Assembly (NCBI GenBank): GCA_049587715.1
Contig: JBAVEL010000017.1
Span: 1 to 43,355 of the forward strand
DNA: 43,355 bases
Source of the DNA: JBAVEL01 sp049587715
Lineage (GTDB): Bacteria > Bacteroidota > Ignavibacteria > UBA10030 > UBA6906
Reading direction: 5' to 3'
Part shown: positions 6,131 through 15,567 of the stretch, piece by piece
How positions within the stretch are numbered: position 1 is the stretch's first letter
Layout of the letters: every line of letters starts with the position of its first letter
Notes under the pieces: generated by a model
Database searches by the model: none
What the model saw: the letters and a program-made list of their open reading frames with translations, nothing else
Told to the model about the DNA's origin: nothing
Position numbers and translations under genes: made by a program

Positions 6131-7369
6131 TCAGACTTCCTCCTCCTGCTCCCCATCGGCTCGGCTGAAAGAGCTGGCCCAGGGGCCCGGCTGCCGCATC
6201 TTTCCCTGTGTGCGGCCTCTCTCGGCGGGGCTCCTCTCTCCGTCTCCCGGGAGGATCGCCTCCACGGGGCTTCGGATCGCTTCCAGGCTCCTCTTGCTTA
6301 CGTGCGTGTAGATCTCCGTGGTCTTGGAGCTGGCATGGCCGAGCAGCTCCTGGATGAAGCGCAGATCGGTTCCCTGCTCCAGCAGATGCGTGGCGAACGC
6401 GTGCCTCAGGGAATGGATGGAGACGTGCTTCCGGATGCCGGCGGCCGCGGCCGCGGTCTCAAACACCTTCTGCGCGCTCCGGATGCTGTACGGACGTTCG
6501 CCCCCCTGACCCTCGAACAGGAATGCGCGGGGTGTCTGCCGCATGATGTACTCCTCCACGAGCTCCCACACAGCGGGGGAGAGGATCGTGTAGCGGTCCT
6601 TCCTTCCCTTGCCGCCCCGCACGTGTATCATCATGCGGTCCCCGTCCAGGTCTTCCTTCCTCAGGCGGACCACCTCTCCCACCCGCAGCCCGGCGGAGTA
6701 GACCAGCATCAGGAGACAGCGGTGCTTGATATTGCCCGCCGCCTCCAGGATGGCCTTCACTTCGAGAAGGCTCAACACGGTGGGGAGTTTGTGGTCTTTG
6801 CGCGGCCGCGGAATCTCCGCGAGGGCAAGAGGCCTGTGCAGGACCTCCACGTAAAGGAAGCGCAGGGCGTTGATGACCTGATTGAGATAGGCGGCGGACA
6901 TTCCCTCATCCACCAGCCCGAGCAGGTAGCGGCGCAGTTCCTCGGGCGGAATGCCGCCGGGGTCCTCGGTGTGCAGGCGTTTCAGCAGGGACCGGATGCA
7001 GCTCCGGTAGGCCTTGATGGTTCTGTGGCTGTAGTTCCGGAGCCGCATCTCCTTCTCGAGGAGCTCTATCACATCCCCCGTCCTGGAAGGGGATGCCGCC
7101 GGAACGGGTTTCTGAAAAGGGAGGGGGGTGTGGTCCGTTACCCGGGCGAGGCGCGCCGTGAGTTGTGTGTCCAGCACAGGATGGTGATCCGGGAGGATGG
7201 CCAGCACGCGCCGGAGCGTCGCGGTCTCGAGCGGGAAAGTCCACGACCGGATTGCCGGCATCCAGCGGGCTCCCTCCACTCTGCGGAGCTGAGGGAGGAG
7301 TGTCTCGTCGTACGGGACCTTCAGAGCGAAACGGTCTGTTCCGCTCTGGAACAGACGGGCATTTCCCAT
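6131..7369 (-). CDS. XerC/D-like tyrosine recombinase with N-terminal extension
   Basis: The 412-residue protein carries the full tyrosine-recombinase set: Arg229 (GLRVGE), Lys254 (GGKGRKDR), His319-x-x-Arg322 (HSLRH), His345 (LGHAS) and Tyr354 (TEIYTHVS). A SAM-like core-binding domain spans about 98-180. Residues 1-60 form an extra domain (FALKVPYD, then ARWMPAIRSWTFP) resembling the small SMARCAL1/HARP-like module seen on some recombinases. The 20-odd residue insertion that marks IntI, expected near 276-292, is absent. GGAGGAGT precedes the ATG. The gene is co-directional with the mre block 200 bases away, and its 3' end faces the cassette array. It may be the array's integrase or a chromosomal Xer-type resolvase. 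Confidence 0.9.
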   Translation of the reverse strand: MGNARLFQSGTDRFALKVPYDETLLPQLRRVEGARWMPAIRSWTFPLETATLRRVLAILPDHHPVLDTQLTARLARVTDHTPLPFQKPVPAASPSRTGDVIELLEKEMRLRNYSHRTIKAYRSCIRSLLKRLHTEDPGGIPPEELRRYLLGLVDEGMSAAYLNQVINALRFLYVEVLHRPLALAEIPRPRKDHKLPTVLSLLEVKAILEAAGNIKHRCLLMLVYSAGLRVGEVVRLRKEDLDGDRMMIHVRGGKGRKDRYTILSPAVWELVEEYIMRQTPRAFLFEGQGGERPYSIRSAQKVFETAAAAAGIRKHVSIHSLRHAFATHLLEQGTDLRFIQELLGHASSKTTEIYTHVSKRSLEAIRSPVEAILPGDGERSPAERGRTQGKMRQPGPWASSFSRADGEQEEEV

Positions 7370-7569
7370 ACTCCTCCGGGGGAAGAGTGGCTACTCTGAC
7401 GGTACTCCTGAAACGGAGAACAAGGAGCTCAGGTGGAACGGGGAAAGCAGAGATGCACGGGTCCGATGGCCGGGTGGGACCCCATGGGGAAGGTAGGGGA
7501 TGGCGTAGAGAAAAGCAACAGGATTTTGCGGAAAGCCGATGGGGGGGGGAGGGGTGTTCCCCGCCCCCC

Positions 7570-10041
7570 TTACCCCCCGAACCTCTTATTCGCCCGTGCG
7601 TACTCGGCCAGGCGGGTATCCGCCAGGGCGTGGATGCTCCCCGGCGTGAAGCGGCCCCCGTCCAGGCGTTTCCCGGCGGGTTTTCGGGTGAGGAGCTCCA
7701 GGCCCTGGTCCACCGTCTTCACGGCGTAGATGTGGAACTGGCCGTCCCGGACGGCCTCCACCACCTCATGCCGCAGCATCAGGTCCTTCACGTTCTGCTC
7801 GGGGATGAGCACACCCTGGGTGCCGGTGAGCCCGCGGGCCTTGCAGACCTCGAAGAACCCCTCGATCTTGAGGTTCACCCCGCCGATGGGCTGGATCTGC
7901 CCGTGCTGGTTGACGGAGCCCGTCACCGCGAGGTCCTGCCGGAGGGGGACTCCCGCAAGGGAAGAAAGCAGGGCGTAGATCTCGGTGGAGGATGCGCTGT
8001 CTCCGTCCACACCCGCATAGGACTGCTCGAAGGCGATGCTGGCGCTCAGCACCAGCGGCTTTGTCTGCGCGTACATGCCCCTGAGGTATCCCGTGAGAAT
8101 CAGCACTCCCTTGTCGTGCGAGGGGCCGGAGAGAGCCACCTCCCTCTCGATGTTGATGATCCCCGCCTTTCCCATGGCGGTCTTGGCCGTGATGCGGGAG
8201 GGCTTGCCGAATGCGTGCTCCCCCAGGTCGTAGACCGAGAGGCCGTTCACCTGCCCGATGACGCTCCCCTGGGTGTCGATCAGGATGGAGCCCTCATCGA
8301 TCATCTCCTGAATCTTCTCTTCGATGAGCTTCACCCTCTCCATCCGTTCCTCGATCGCCTTGCGCACGTGGTTCCGGCCCGCCTGGCGGGCCCCCTCCTT
8401 CACCGCCCAGTAGTTGGCCTCCCGGAGCAGGTCTGCCACAAGGTCGAACCGTGTGGAGAGTTTGTTCTGCCTCCCCGAGAGCCTTATCCCGTACTCGATC
8501 ACCTCCGCCACGGCCGCGGCGTCGAATCCCAGGAGCTTCTCCTCGTCGCAGATCGTCTTGACGAAGGAGATGTAGCTGGTGATGGACTTCTCTTCGTTGG
8601 GCATCTCCACGTCGAAGTCGGCCTTGATCTTGAAGACCTTCTTGAAATCGTCGTCCAGGCCGAACAGAAGGTGGTAGATGTGCGCCTCCCCGATCATGAT
8701 CACCTTCACATCCAGTTTCACGGGTTCGGGCTTGAGGGCGGAGGTGGCGCCGAAGAGGCCCGATTCCAGGGGCTGGATCTCGATCTGCCGGTTCCGGAGC
8801 ACCCGCTTGAGCGTGTTCCACACGCCGGGCTCCACCAGGGCGTCCAGCGCGTTCACCACCAGATAGCCCCCGTCGGCCTTCAGAAGGGAACCGGCCCGGA
8901 TCTGCGTGAAGTCGGTGCGCCAGACGCCGTTCCGGTCCACCACGCGCTCGATCGTGCCGAAGAGGTTCTTGTAGCGGGGGTTTGTCTCAATCAGAACGGG
9001 CGCCCCGCGGCTCTGGCCGTTGTCCACCAGCAGGTTCACCTGGTACTCGGTGAATGCATCCTCCTCCCTCTGGAAGGGCATCCCCAGGATGGCGGGCTGG
9101 GGGGATTCCTCCTTCACATGGAACCGCTGGGGATGCTCCCGCACGTCCTTCTTCACCTCCTGCAGGAACTCATGCACCGCGGGGACGTTGTGCTTCGCCT
9201 CCAGGTCGGCGATGAGCTCCTCCACGATCGGCTCCAGGATGCGGTTGTTCAGCTCCTCCATCGAGCGCTTGGCCTTCCGCTCGATGTTCTTCATCTCCCG
9301 CATCACAAGTTCCATCTGGCCTTCCAGATTGGCCTGCTCGGCCAGCATCTTGGCCATGTCCTCCTGGCTCATCTCGCCCGCGTCCACCTTCGCCTGCAAC
9401 TGGTCGGTGCTCACGGGGGAGCCGTCCATCACGGGAGCGATCTCGGGGCGGCTGCCCGCCCCCGCCTGAATCTGCACCACCTCGAAACCCTTCTCCTTCA
9501 CCTTCCGCTCAAAATCCTTCAGCACGCTCCGCTGCCTGCCCTGGAAATGCTCCAGGGTACTCTTGCGCTGCTCCTGGTAGCGCCGGCTCTCGAAGGCGGC
9601 GGGGATGGATTTCTGAAGCTCCGCCAGAAATGTCTCCATGTCCTTCTTGAAGGCCGCGCCCTTTCCCGCCGGGAGCACCACGATGCGCGGACTGTCCGGG
9701 TCCCGGAAGTTGTGCACGTAGCATTTGTCTGTGAGCGGGGTCTGGAGCGTCTCGAACTCATGCAGCAGGCGCTTGATGGTGGTGGTGCGGCCCGTGCCCG
9801 AGACCCCCGTCACGAAGATGTTGTATCCCTGGTGGTGCATCTCCAGTCCGAGCCGCAGGGCCCTCAGGGCCCGGTCCTGTCCGATGATCTCCCGTGCGGG
9901 CTGCACCTGGTCCGTGGTGCGGATGCCGAGTTTCTCGGGGAGGCAGTGCCAGCGGAGCCGTTCGGGGGGGACTTCCAGTGCGGGAAGCGCTGCCTGGGCG
10001 CGGGGCGCGGGGCGTCGGGTCTTCAGGGTCTTTCGTTTCAT
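7570..10041 (-). CDS. Lon-like ATP-dependent protease (LonB-type, COG1067)
   Basis: The 823-residue protein has an AAA domain with the P-loop GVSGTGRTT (residues 79-87), a long coiled insertion rich in Glu and Lys (about 190-300), and a C-terminal Lon peptidase domain. The catalytic serine is Ser682 in DGDSASS and the partner Lys725 in GGVNLKIEG. Arg85 replaces the usual P-loop Lys. There is no Lon N-terminal substrate domain and no membrane segment, so it is not classical Lon or archaeal LonB but the cytosolic COG1067 group. It follows rodA by 45 bases on the same strand and may share its transcript. The likely role is degradation of damaged or regulatory proteins. Confidence 0.92.
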   Translation of the reverse strand: MKRKTLKTRRPAPRAQAALPALEVPPERLRWHCLPEKLGIRTTDQVQPAREIIGQDRALRALRLGLEMHHQGYNIFVTGVSGTGRTTTIKRLLHEFETLQTPLTDKCYVHNFRDPDSPRIVVLPAGKGAAFKKDMETFLAELQKSIPAAFESRRYQEQRKSTLEHFQGRQRSVLKDFERKVKEKGFEVVQIQAGAGSRPEIAPVMDGSPVSTDQLQAKVDAGEMSQEDMAKMLAEQANLEGQMELVMREMKNIERKAKRSMEELNNRILEPIVEELIADLEAKHNVPAVHEFLQEVKKDVREHPQRFHVKEESPQPAILGMPFQREEDAFTEYQVNLLVDNGQSRGAPVLIETNPRYKNLFGTIERVVDRNGVWRTDFTQIRAGSLLKADGGYLVVNALDALVEPGVWNTLKRVLRNRQIEIQPLESGLFGATSALKPEPVKLDVKVIMIGEAHIYHLLFGLDDDFKKVFKIKADFDVEMPNEEKSITSYISFVKTICDEEKLLGFDAAAVAEVIEYGIRLSGRQNKLSTRFDLVADLLREANYWAVKEGARQAGRNHVRKAIEERMERVKLIEEKIQEMIDEGSILIDTQGSVIGQVNGLSVYDLGEHAFGKPSRITAKTAMGKAGIINIEREVALSGPSHDKGVLILTGYLRGMYAQTKPLVLSASIAFEQSYAGVDGDSASSTEIYALLSSLAGVPLRQDLAVTGSVNQHGQIQPIGGVNLKIEGFFEVCKARGLTGTQGVLIPEQNVKDLMLRHEVVEAVRDGQFHIYAVKTVDQGLELLTRKPAGKRLDGGRFTPGSIHALADTRLAEYARANKRFGG

Positions 10042-10086
10042 GGGGATGGCTTCAGATTGTAGGCAGTGGTCGTGACTAAGGGGATC

Positions 10087-11304
10087 TCAGTGTTCTTTTC
10101 TATGCGCATAGAGGTTCAAGAGCAGCCCCACCGCCGCCATGTTGGTGAGCAGGGCGCTTCCCCCGTAACTCATGAAGGGAAGCGGCACCCCGATCACGGG
10201 GAGGAGTCCCACCGCCATCCCGATATTGATGAAGACATGGGCTCCGATCACGGATGTGAGTCCGATGGCCAGGACGCTCCCGTAGCGGGTCTTCACCGCC
10301 GAGCCCAGCCACACCCCCCGTGTCAGAAAGAGGAAGAAGAGCGCCAGCACCAGCGTCGCCCCCACAAACCCGAACTCCTCTCCCGGCACGCAGAAGATGA
10401 AGTCGGTCCACTGCTCGGGGATGAAGTTGAGCTGTGTCTGGGTTCCCTTCAGGTATCCCTTCCCGAAGAGCCCTCCCGAGCCGATGGCCACCTTGGACTG
10501 GAGCACGTTGTATCCCGCTCCCAGGGGATCGGCGCCGGGGTTCAGGAATGTGTCGATCCGCTTCTGCTGGTAGGGCTTGAGCCCGTTGTACACGGTCTGC
10601 ACCGATATGCCGATGAGCACGGAAAACGAAAACACGGCGGCCGCCGCGATCCGGTGCTCCTTCATCAGGTAGATCAGGATCCCCAGAACGGTCACGGCGA
10701 TCAGAAACGGCGTGATCCCCACCAGGGCCGTGAGCGCCGCCACGCAGGGGGCGGCGATGGCAAGCAGGGTGAAGCGCCCGGCTCCTCCCCAGTAGAGGAG
10801 GGGGATGAACATCGCCAGATAGATGATGGCCGTGCCCGTGTCGGGCTGTTTCATGATGAGGGCCACGGGCAGCAGCACGATGCCCGAGGCGATGGCAAGG
10901 TTCCGGAAGCTCCCCAGTTCGGTTCCCCTCCCCGAGAGGAAGGCCGCCAGGGCCATCACCGTGGTGATCTTGGTGAACTCCGAGGGCTGCACCCTGAAGG
11001 CGCCCAGGTTGAACCAGCTCGTGGACCCTGAAACGGTTTTCCCCAGAAGAAGCACGGAGACCAGAAGCAGGATGCTGGCGAAATACGCCGGGTAGGAGAT
11101 GAAGGTCAGAAACCGGGGCGGGAGCAGCAGGGCCGCCAGCATGACGCCCGTTCCCGCGGCGGCATACAGAAGCTGGCGGCGGAGGATGTCAGAGGCCCCC
11201 GCGTCGTAGGTGGCGCTGTACACGCAGACAAGGCCGCATCCCAGGAGCCCCAGGACCGTGGCCAGCATCCGGATGTCCAGATACTCCTTCAGGTATCCTA
11301 TCAT
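10087..11304 (-). CDS. rodA: Rod shape-determining SEDS glycosyltransferase RodA
   Basis: Starting at the ATG at 11304, which overlaps the mrdA stop by four bases, the gene encodes 405 residues with about ten hydrophobic segments. SEDS motifs are clear: FNLGAFRVQPSEFTK, KQPDTGTA, and GADPLGAGYNVLQSKVAIGSG with the conserved Asp. EQWTDFIF and LPFMSYGGS follow further on. RodA polymerises lipid II into glycan strands in the elongasome and is paired with PBP2, whose gene lies directly upstream. It is the last member of the purH-mre-mrdA-rodA set. No damage is seen. Confidence 0.96.
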   Translation of the reverse strand: MIGYLKEYLDIRMLATVLGLLGCGLVCVYSATYDAGASDILRRQLLYAAAGTGVMLAALLLPPRFLTFISYPAYFASILLLVSVLLLGKTVSGSTSWFNLGAFRVQPSEFTKITTVMALAAFLSGRGTELGSFRNLAIASGIVLLPVALIMKQPDTGTAIIYLAMFIPLLYWGGAGRFTLLAIAAPCVAALTALVGITPFLIAVTVLGILIYLMKEHRIAAAAVFSFSVLIGISVQTVYNGLKPYQQKRIDTFLNPGADPLGAGYNVLQSKVAIGSGGLFGKGYLKGTQTQLNFIPEQWTDFIFCVPGEEFGFVGATLVLALFFLFLTRGVWLGSAVKTRYGSVLAIGLTSVIGAHVFINIGMAVGLLPVIGVPLPFMSYGGSALLTNMAAVGLLLNLYAHRKEH

Positions 11305-13193
11305 GGGGCCCTCCCCGCCGAGGCCGGCGCGTGGGCGGACCCCGCAGGGCGGCTCTGGGCGGGAGGAATCCTCTGCTCCAGGCGCCGCATGGGGGTGGAG
11401 GCGGGGTCGAAGGAGGGATCGTTTCGCACCACGCGCCCGTAGAGGTACTGCTCGAAGCACATCCCCGCAATGGGGGCGGCGAAGGATCCCCCGTAGCCCA
11501 CGTTCTCCATCATCACGGCGATGGCAATCCGGGGGTTCTCGTAGGGGGCGAACCCGATGAACCAGGAGTGGTCCTTGATGCCGTGGGGGTTCTGCGCGGT
11601 GCCTGTCTTTCCCGCCGCCTGGATCCCCCTCACCCGCGCAAGCCCCGCCGTGCCCCCGGGCTCCATGACCACACGGCGCATCCCCTCCCGCACCACATCC
11701 CAGGTCCTTTCCGCAAGGCGGATGCGCCGTGTGGCGTAGCGCACCGTGTCGATGCCGCCTCCTGTCTTGTCCCGCACGGCAAAGACGGCGTGGGGCTGAT
11801 GGGAGAGTCCCCGGTTTGCCAGGGCGGCGGCATAGCAGGCCATCTGGATGGGCGAGACTCCCAGCTCTCCCTGGCCGATGCCCAGGCTGGGGAGGAAGCC
11901 CCTGGTCCACCCCTTCTCCCCGTAGCGGCGGTTCATGAAGGCGGTACTGGGAAGCAGTCCCGGGTTCTCCTCCGCAATGTCGATGCCCGTGGGCTTTCCG
12001 AACCCGAACTCCGCCCCCGTCCGGGACCAGTCATCCAGCCCCACCTTCAGCATGAGGTTGTAGAAATAGACGTTGCAGGAGCGCTGGATGGCCTCGGTCA
12101 TGTTCACCGATCCGTGCACGTGCAGGTCCTTGAACACCTTGTTCCCCATCCGGAACGAGCCCCCGCACTGCACCCGCCACTCGGGCGAGACCACGCCCCG
12201 TTCCAGAGCGGCGACGGCCAGTATCATCTTGTAGGTGGAGCCGGGCGGATAGCGGGTGAGGGTGGCCCGGTTGAAGAGGGGGCGCTCGGGGTCGGCGTTC
12301 AGCCCCCGCCACACCTCGGGGGGGGTCACGCCGCTGAAGATGGAGAGGTCGTAGTCCGGCTTGCTCACGAGGGCCAGGATTCCCCCGTCCCGGGGATCCA
12401 GGGCCACCAGGGCCCCGCGCCGGCCGGTGAAGAGCGACTCGGCCAGGGCCTGCAGGTCGAAGTCCATGGTGAGGTACAGATCGTTCCCCTCCACGGAGGG
12501 GACGTTGTTCCGTCCCCCCTCGAAGCTTCCCACCACCTGGCCCCGCACGTCCACCAGGCTCAGCTCCGCCCCCTTGATTCCCCTCAGGGCCCGCTCGTAG
12601 CGCCCCTCCAGTCCGGCGGATCCCACCACGTCCCCCTGTGTGTAGCCCTCTCCGAGCTGCCGCAACTGCCCTCCCGAGACCTCTTTCGTATAGCCCAGGA
12701 TGTGGGAGGCGACGGCCCGCGTGGTGTAGAAGCGCTTCGACTCCACCTGGTAGTCCACGCCGGGGAGCGTCTGCCGGTTTTCCTCCACCGCCGAAAGGGT
12801 GCGGAAGTCCACATCCCGCTTCACCTTCACCGGCTGGAATCTGGAATAGGCCTCCCCCTGCCGCAGGCGGTCCAGCAGGTCCGCCTCTTCCATTCCCAGC
12901 ATGTCCGCCAGCCGGTGGGTGTTTCGCACGTCGAACTCGAAGGGCATGATGGTCACGGTGAAGGCGGGGCGGTTGTCCACCACCAGCCGCCCCGTGCGGT
13001 CGTACAAATAGCCGCGCACGGGCTCCCGGGGGATGGTGCGGATGCTGTTCTCCTCCGACTTCTTTCCGTACTCCTCGGAGTAGAGGAGCTGCAGCTGGTA
13101 GAGCCGCCCCAGAAGGAGAAGGAACAGCACCCCGATCACTCCGTAGAGCGTCCGGCGCCTCTGGTAGAGATGGATGTCCTCCTGAATGGCCAC
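11301..13193 (-). CDS. mrdA: Penicillin-binding protein 2 (MrdA)
   Basis: The GTG at 13193, two bases after the mreD stop, gives 630 residues beginning MAIQEDIHLYQRRR and then one membrane anchor (about 15-35). The dimerisation domain follows (PREPVRGYLYDRTGR, about 55-70). The transpeptidase motifs are Ser319-TYK322, Ser372-CN and Lys529-TG. It cross-links peptidoglycan made by RodA during cell elongation. The long frame reading upstream into mreD is not coding. Tight spacing with mreD and the rodA overlap imply a single transcript and coupled translation. Confidence 0.96.
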   Translation of the reverse strand: MAIQEDIHLYQRRRTLYGVIGVLFLLLLGRLYQLQLLYSEEYGKKSEENSIRTIPREPVRGYLYDRTGRLVVDNRPAFTVTIMPFEFDVRNTHRLADMLGMEEADLLDRLRQGEAYSRFQPVKVKRDVDFRTLSAVEENRQTLPGVDYQVESKRFYTTRAVASHILGYTKEVSGGQLRQLGEGYTQGDVVGSAGLEGRYERALRGIKGAELSLVDVRGQVVGSFEGGRNNVPSVEGNDLYLTMDFDLQALAESLFTGRRGALVALDPRDGGILALVSKPDYDLSIFSGVTPPEVWRGLNADPERPLFNRATLTRYPPGSTYKMILAVAALERGVVSPEWRVQCGGSFRMGNKVFKDLHVHGSVNMTEAIQRSCNVYFYNLMLKVGLDDWSRTGAEFGFGKPTGIDIAEENPGLLPSTAFMNRRYGEKGWTRGFLPSLGIGQGELGVSPIQMACYAAALANRGLSHQPHAVFAVRDKTGGGIDTVRYATRRIRLAERTWDVVREGMRRVVMEPGGTAGLARVRGIQAAGKTGTAQNPHGIKDHSWFIGFAPYENPRIAIAVMMENVGYGGSFAAPIAGMCFEQYLYGRVVRNDPSFDPASTPMRRLEQRIPPAQSRPAGSAHAPASAGRAP

Positions 13194-13195
13194 GG

Positions 13196-13687
13196 TCAGG
13201 TGCGATAGATGCGCGCAAAGGCGAACATGGGGATCAGGGCCAGCACCACGGTGTAGGCCGCCGAGGGGATGCCGTAGAGAAGCACGATCCGCCACACCCC
13301 CACCCCCGAACCCTGGAGGAAGATAAGAAAGTGGAGGGTGTGGTGCAGGAGCGCCGCCGCGGCCACCACCAGAAGAAAGGTGTATCCCCCCAGGGTCTGC
13401 TCGACCTTGTTCTCGTTGAAGAAGAGCCCCGCCGCGAACCCCGCCGTGCTGAGGGAGAGCGATGCAAGGCCCATCATCCCGTCGGGTCCCGCCAGGGCAT
13501 CCACGGCCAGCCCCGCAAGGAACCCGGCCAGGATGGCGGCGAACTGCCCGTCCCGCACCGCCACAAAGGCGATCCATATCAGAAGCAGATCGGGGGCGAT
13601 GTCCCGGATGGAGAGAAAGGGCAGCAGCGTGGTCTGAATCAGAACCGCGACAAGCGAGAGGGCGGCGATGCGGAGGAGCCGGAGCAT
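13196..13687 (-). CDS. mreD: Rod shape-determining protein MreD
   Basis: This 163-residue, very hydrophobic protein has five or six membrane segments, starting with MLRLLRIAALSLVAVLIQTT and PFLSIRDIAPDLLLIWI. Asp-Pro/Ala-Pro-Asp in the first loop is typical of MreD. It has few polar motifs, so the call leans on topology and on its fixed place between mreC (7 bases upstream) and mrdA. It belongs to the membrane part of the elongasome. Confidence 0.9.
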   Translation of the reverse strand: MLRLLRIAALSLVAVLIQTTLLPFLSIRDIAPDLLLIWIAFVAVRDGQFAAILAGFLAGLAVDALAGPDGMMGLASLSLSTAGFAAGLFFNENKVEQTLGGYTFLLVVAAAALLHHTLHFLIFLQGSGVGVWRIVLLYGIPSAAYTVVLALIPMFAFARIYRT

Positions 13688-13694
13688 GGAGGGC

Positions 13695-14522
13695 CTACCG
13701 CGGGGCGGCCTGTTCCAGGGCCGTCCGCCCCGAGTCGGGGCTGTGCTCCAGCACGAAGGCCTCCTCCAGGCGGAAGAAGTCCACCGCGGGCTCTATCTCC
13801 ACATCCTGAAAGAGCGCTCCCGGCTCCTGCGAGGTGGACCGCACAAGGCCGATCCGGAGCCCCGGGGGGAAGAGGCTGCTGTACTCCGAGGTGATCACGG
13901 CATCCCCGGGCTGCACGTCCAGGGTCTTGGCCACGTTCTTGAGGAGGAGCCGGTCTCCCCCTTCCCAGGCCACGATGCCATCCACCCTGCCCCTCTGCAC
14001 CTTGGCGCTCACCCGGAATCCCGTGTTCAGGAGAATCTGCCCCACGCAGTAGTCCTCTCCCGCGGCCACCACCCGTCCCACCAGGCCTTCCCCCGTCACG
14101 ATGGGCATGCCGGGGCGGACCCCGTCGGCGGTTCCCACATTCAGGGTCACGGTGTTGCGGAGGAGCTGGAGGCTCTTTCCCACGACCTCGGCGGGGATGG
14201 CCCGGGGGGAGTCCCGGTCCTTCAGGCCCAGAAGGCGCCTCAGGCGCGCGTTTTCCAGGCCCGCCTCCCGCAGCCGGGCCGCCTCGTCGGCCAGGGTCAC
14301 GTTCAGCTCCCGGAGGGCCCTGTTCTCGTTCTGCAGACTGAAATAGTTGGGGAGGAACCCCAGGAGGTCCTGCGCCCGGCCCAGGCCCCCGATGGTGACG
14401 GCCCGGATGCGGTGCATCTGCGAGTTGTCACTGGCGGCCAGCAGGAAGACGGAGGCAGTGATGCAAAGGGAGAGAAGAACGTATTCCTTGAAGGCGATCA
14501 GTATGTCGGCCAGCCGCCGCAT
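13695..14522 (-). CDS. mreC: Rod shape-determining protein MreC
   Basis: The 275-residue protein has an N-terminal anchor (YVLLSLCITASVFLLAAS, about 14-31), a coiled coil (LQNENRALRELNVTLADEAARL, about 62-90) and two beta-barrel domains. These include the MreC signature VTGEGLVGRVVAAGEDYCVGQ and later GDAVITSEYSSLFPPGL. It scaffolds PBP2 and RodA in the periplasm. It starts 13 bases after mreB and ends 7 bases before mreD. Length is typical of the family. Confidence 0.95.
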   Translation of the reverse strand: MRRLADILIAFKEYVLLSLCITASVFLLAASDNSQMHRIRAVTIGGLGRAQDLLGFLPNYFSLQNENRALRELNVTLADEAARLREAGLENARLRRLLGLKDRDSPRAIPAEVVGKSLQLLRNTVTLNVGTADGVRPGMPIVTGEGLVGRVVAAGEDYCVGQILLNTGFRVSAKVQRGRVDGIVAWEGGDRLLLKNVAKTLDVQPGDAVITSEYSSLFPPGLRIGLVRSTSQEPGALFQDVEIEPAVDFFRLEEAFVLEHSPDSGRTALEQAAPR

Positions 14523-14535
14523 CCGGGAAGGAGTC

Positions 14536-15561
14536 TCAGTATCTCCTGCTCTTGATGAGGACCTTGGAGTAGTGAGCCAGGTTCTCCAGCACCTTGCCCG
14601 TGCCCCGCACCACCGCCGTCAGGGGGTCCTCCGAAACGTGCACGGGGAGGTTGGTCTCGAGGCGGAGTCTCTCGTCCAGACCCTTCAGGAGCGCCCCGCC
14701 GCCGCTCAGCATGATCCCCCGGTCCAGGATGTCGGCCGCCAGCTCGGGGGGGGTCCGCTCCAGGGTGAGCTTCACCGCATCCACGATGGCCTGGGTGGAC
14801 TCGGCGAGGGACTCCCGGATCTCCAGGGAGCTGGCCTCCGTGGTCTTGGGGATGCCGTTGACCAGGTCCCGTCCCTTCACGCGGATGGTGATCTCCTCCT
14901 TGAGGGGCATGGCCGAGCCAACCTCGCACTTGATGGCCTCGGCCGTGCGCTCCCCGATCAGGATGTTGTGGTTCTTCTTGAAGAACTGGACGATGGCGTT
15001 GTTCATCTCGTCTCCGGCGATCCGGATGGACTCCTCGTTCACGATGCCGGAGAGGGCGATGACGGCAATCTCGGTGGTGCCGCCTCCGATATCCACGATC
15101 ATGTTTCCGATGGGGGCCTCCACGTCCAGGCCCACCCCGATGGCCGCGGCCATGGGTTCGGCGATCAGGTGTACCTCCTTGGCCCCCGCGTGCTCCGCCG
15201 AATCCCGCACGGCCCGTTTCTCCACCTCCGTCACGCCGCTCGGGACGCAGATCACGATCCGGCGGCTGGGCATCCAGTTGGCGTGGATCTTCCGGATGAA
15301 CTCCCGCAGCATTCCCTCGGCGATCTCGAAGTCGGCGATCACGCCGTCCTTCATGGGACGGATGGTGCGGATGTCGCGGTGGGTGCGCCCCAGCATCTCC
15401 TGCGCCTCCCGTCCGATGGCCACGATCTTCTTGGTGTTCCGGTCGAAGGCCACAATGGAGGGCTCGTTCAGCACGATCCCTTTCCCCTTCATGTGGATCA
15501 GGGTGTTTGCCGTGCCCAGGTCGATGGCCAGGTCGGCGGAGAAGACGGAGAAAAGACCCAT
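14536..15561 (-). CDS. mreB: Actin-like cell shape protein MreB
   Basis: The 341-residue protein has the actin-fold nucleotide motifs: SADLAIDLGTANT near the start, the phosphate-2 loop DIGGGTTEIAVI (about 160-171) and the adenosine loop LSGGGALLKGLDERL near the end. MreB filaments orient the wall elongation machinery. The start ATG lies seven bases after the purH stop, so the two genes are in one operon. A rod-shaped or elongated cell is implied. Confidence 0.97.
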   Translation of the reverse strand: MGLFSVFSADLAIDLGTANTLIHMKGKGIVLNEPSIVAFDRNTKKIVAIGREAQEMLGRTHRDIRTIRPMKDGVIADFEIAEGMLREFIRKIHANWMPSRRIVICVPSGVTEVEKRAVRDSAEHAGAKEVHLIAEPMAAAIGVGLDVEAPIGNMIVDIGGGTTEIAVIALSGIVNEESIRIAGDEMNNAIVQFFKKNHNILIGERTAEAIKCEVGSAMPLKEEITIRVKGRDLVNGIPKTTEASSLEIRESLAESTQAIVDAVKLTLERTPPELAADILDRGIMLSGGGALLKGLDERLRLETNLPVHVSEDPLTAVVRGTGKVLENLAHYSKVLIKSRRY

Positions 15562-15567
15562 GGGGAG

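Noticed and set aside
6131..7369. Calling the recombinase IntI
   Set aside because: The IntI-specific insertion before the HxxR box is absent, so only a general tyrosine recombinase call is safe.
7165..10062. Very long plus-strand open frame opposite the Lon-like gene
   Set aside because: It is a mirror of the GC-rich minus-strand gene, rich in Leu, His, Val and Arg, with no family match; the opposite strand encodes a clear protease.
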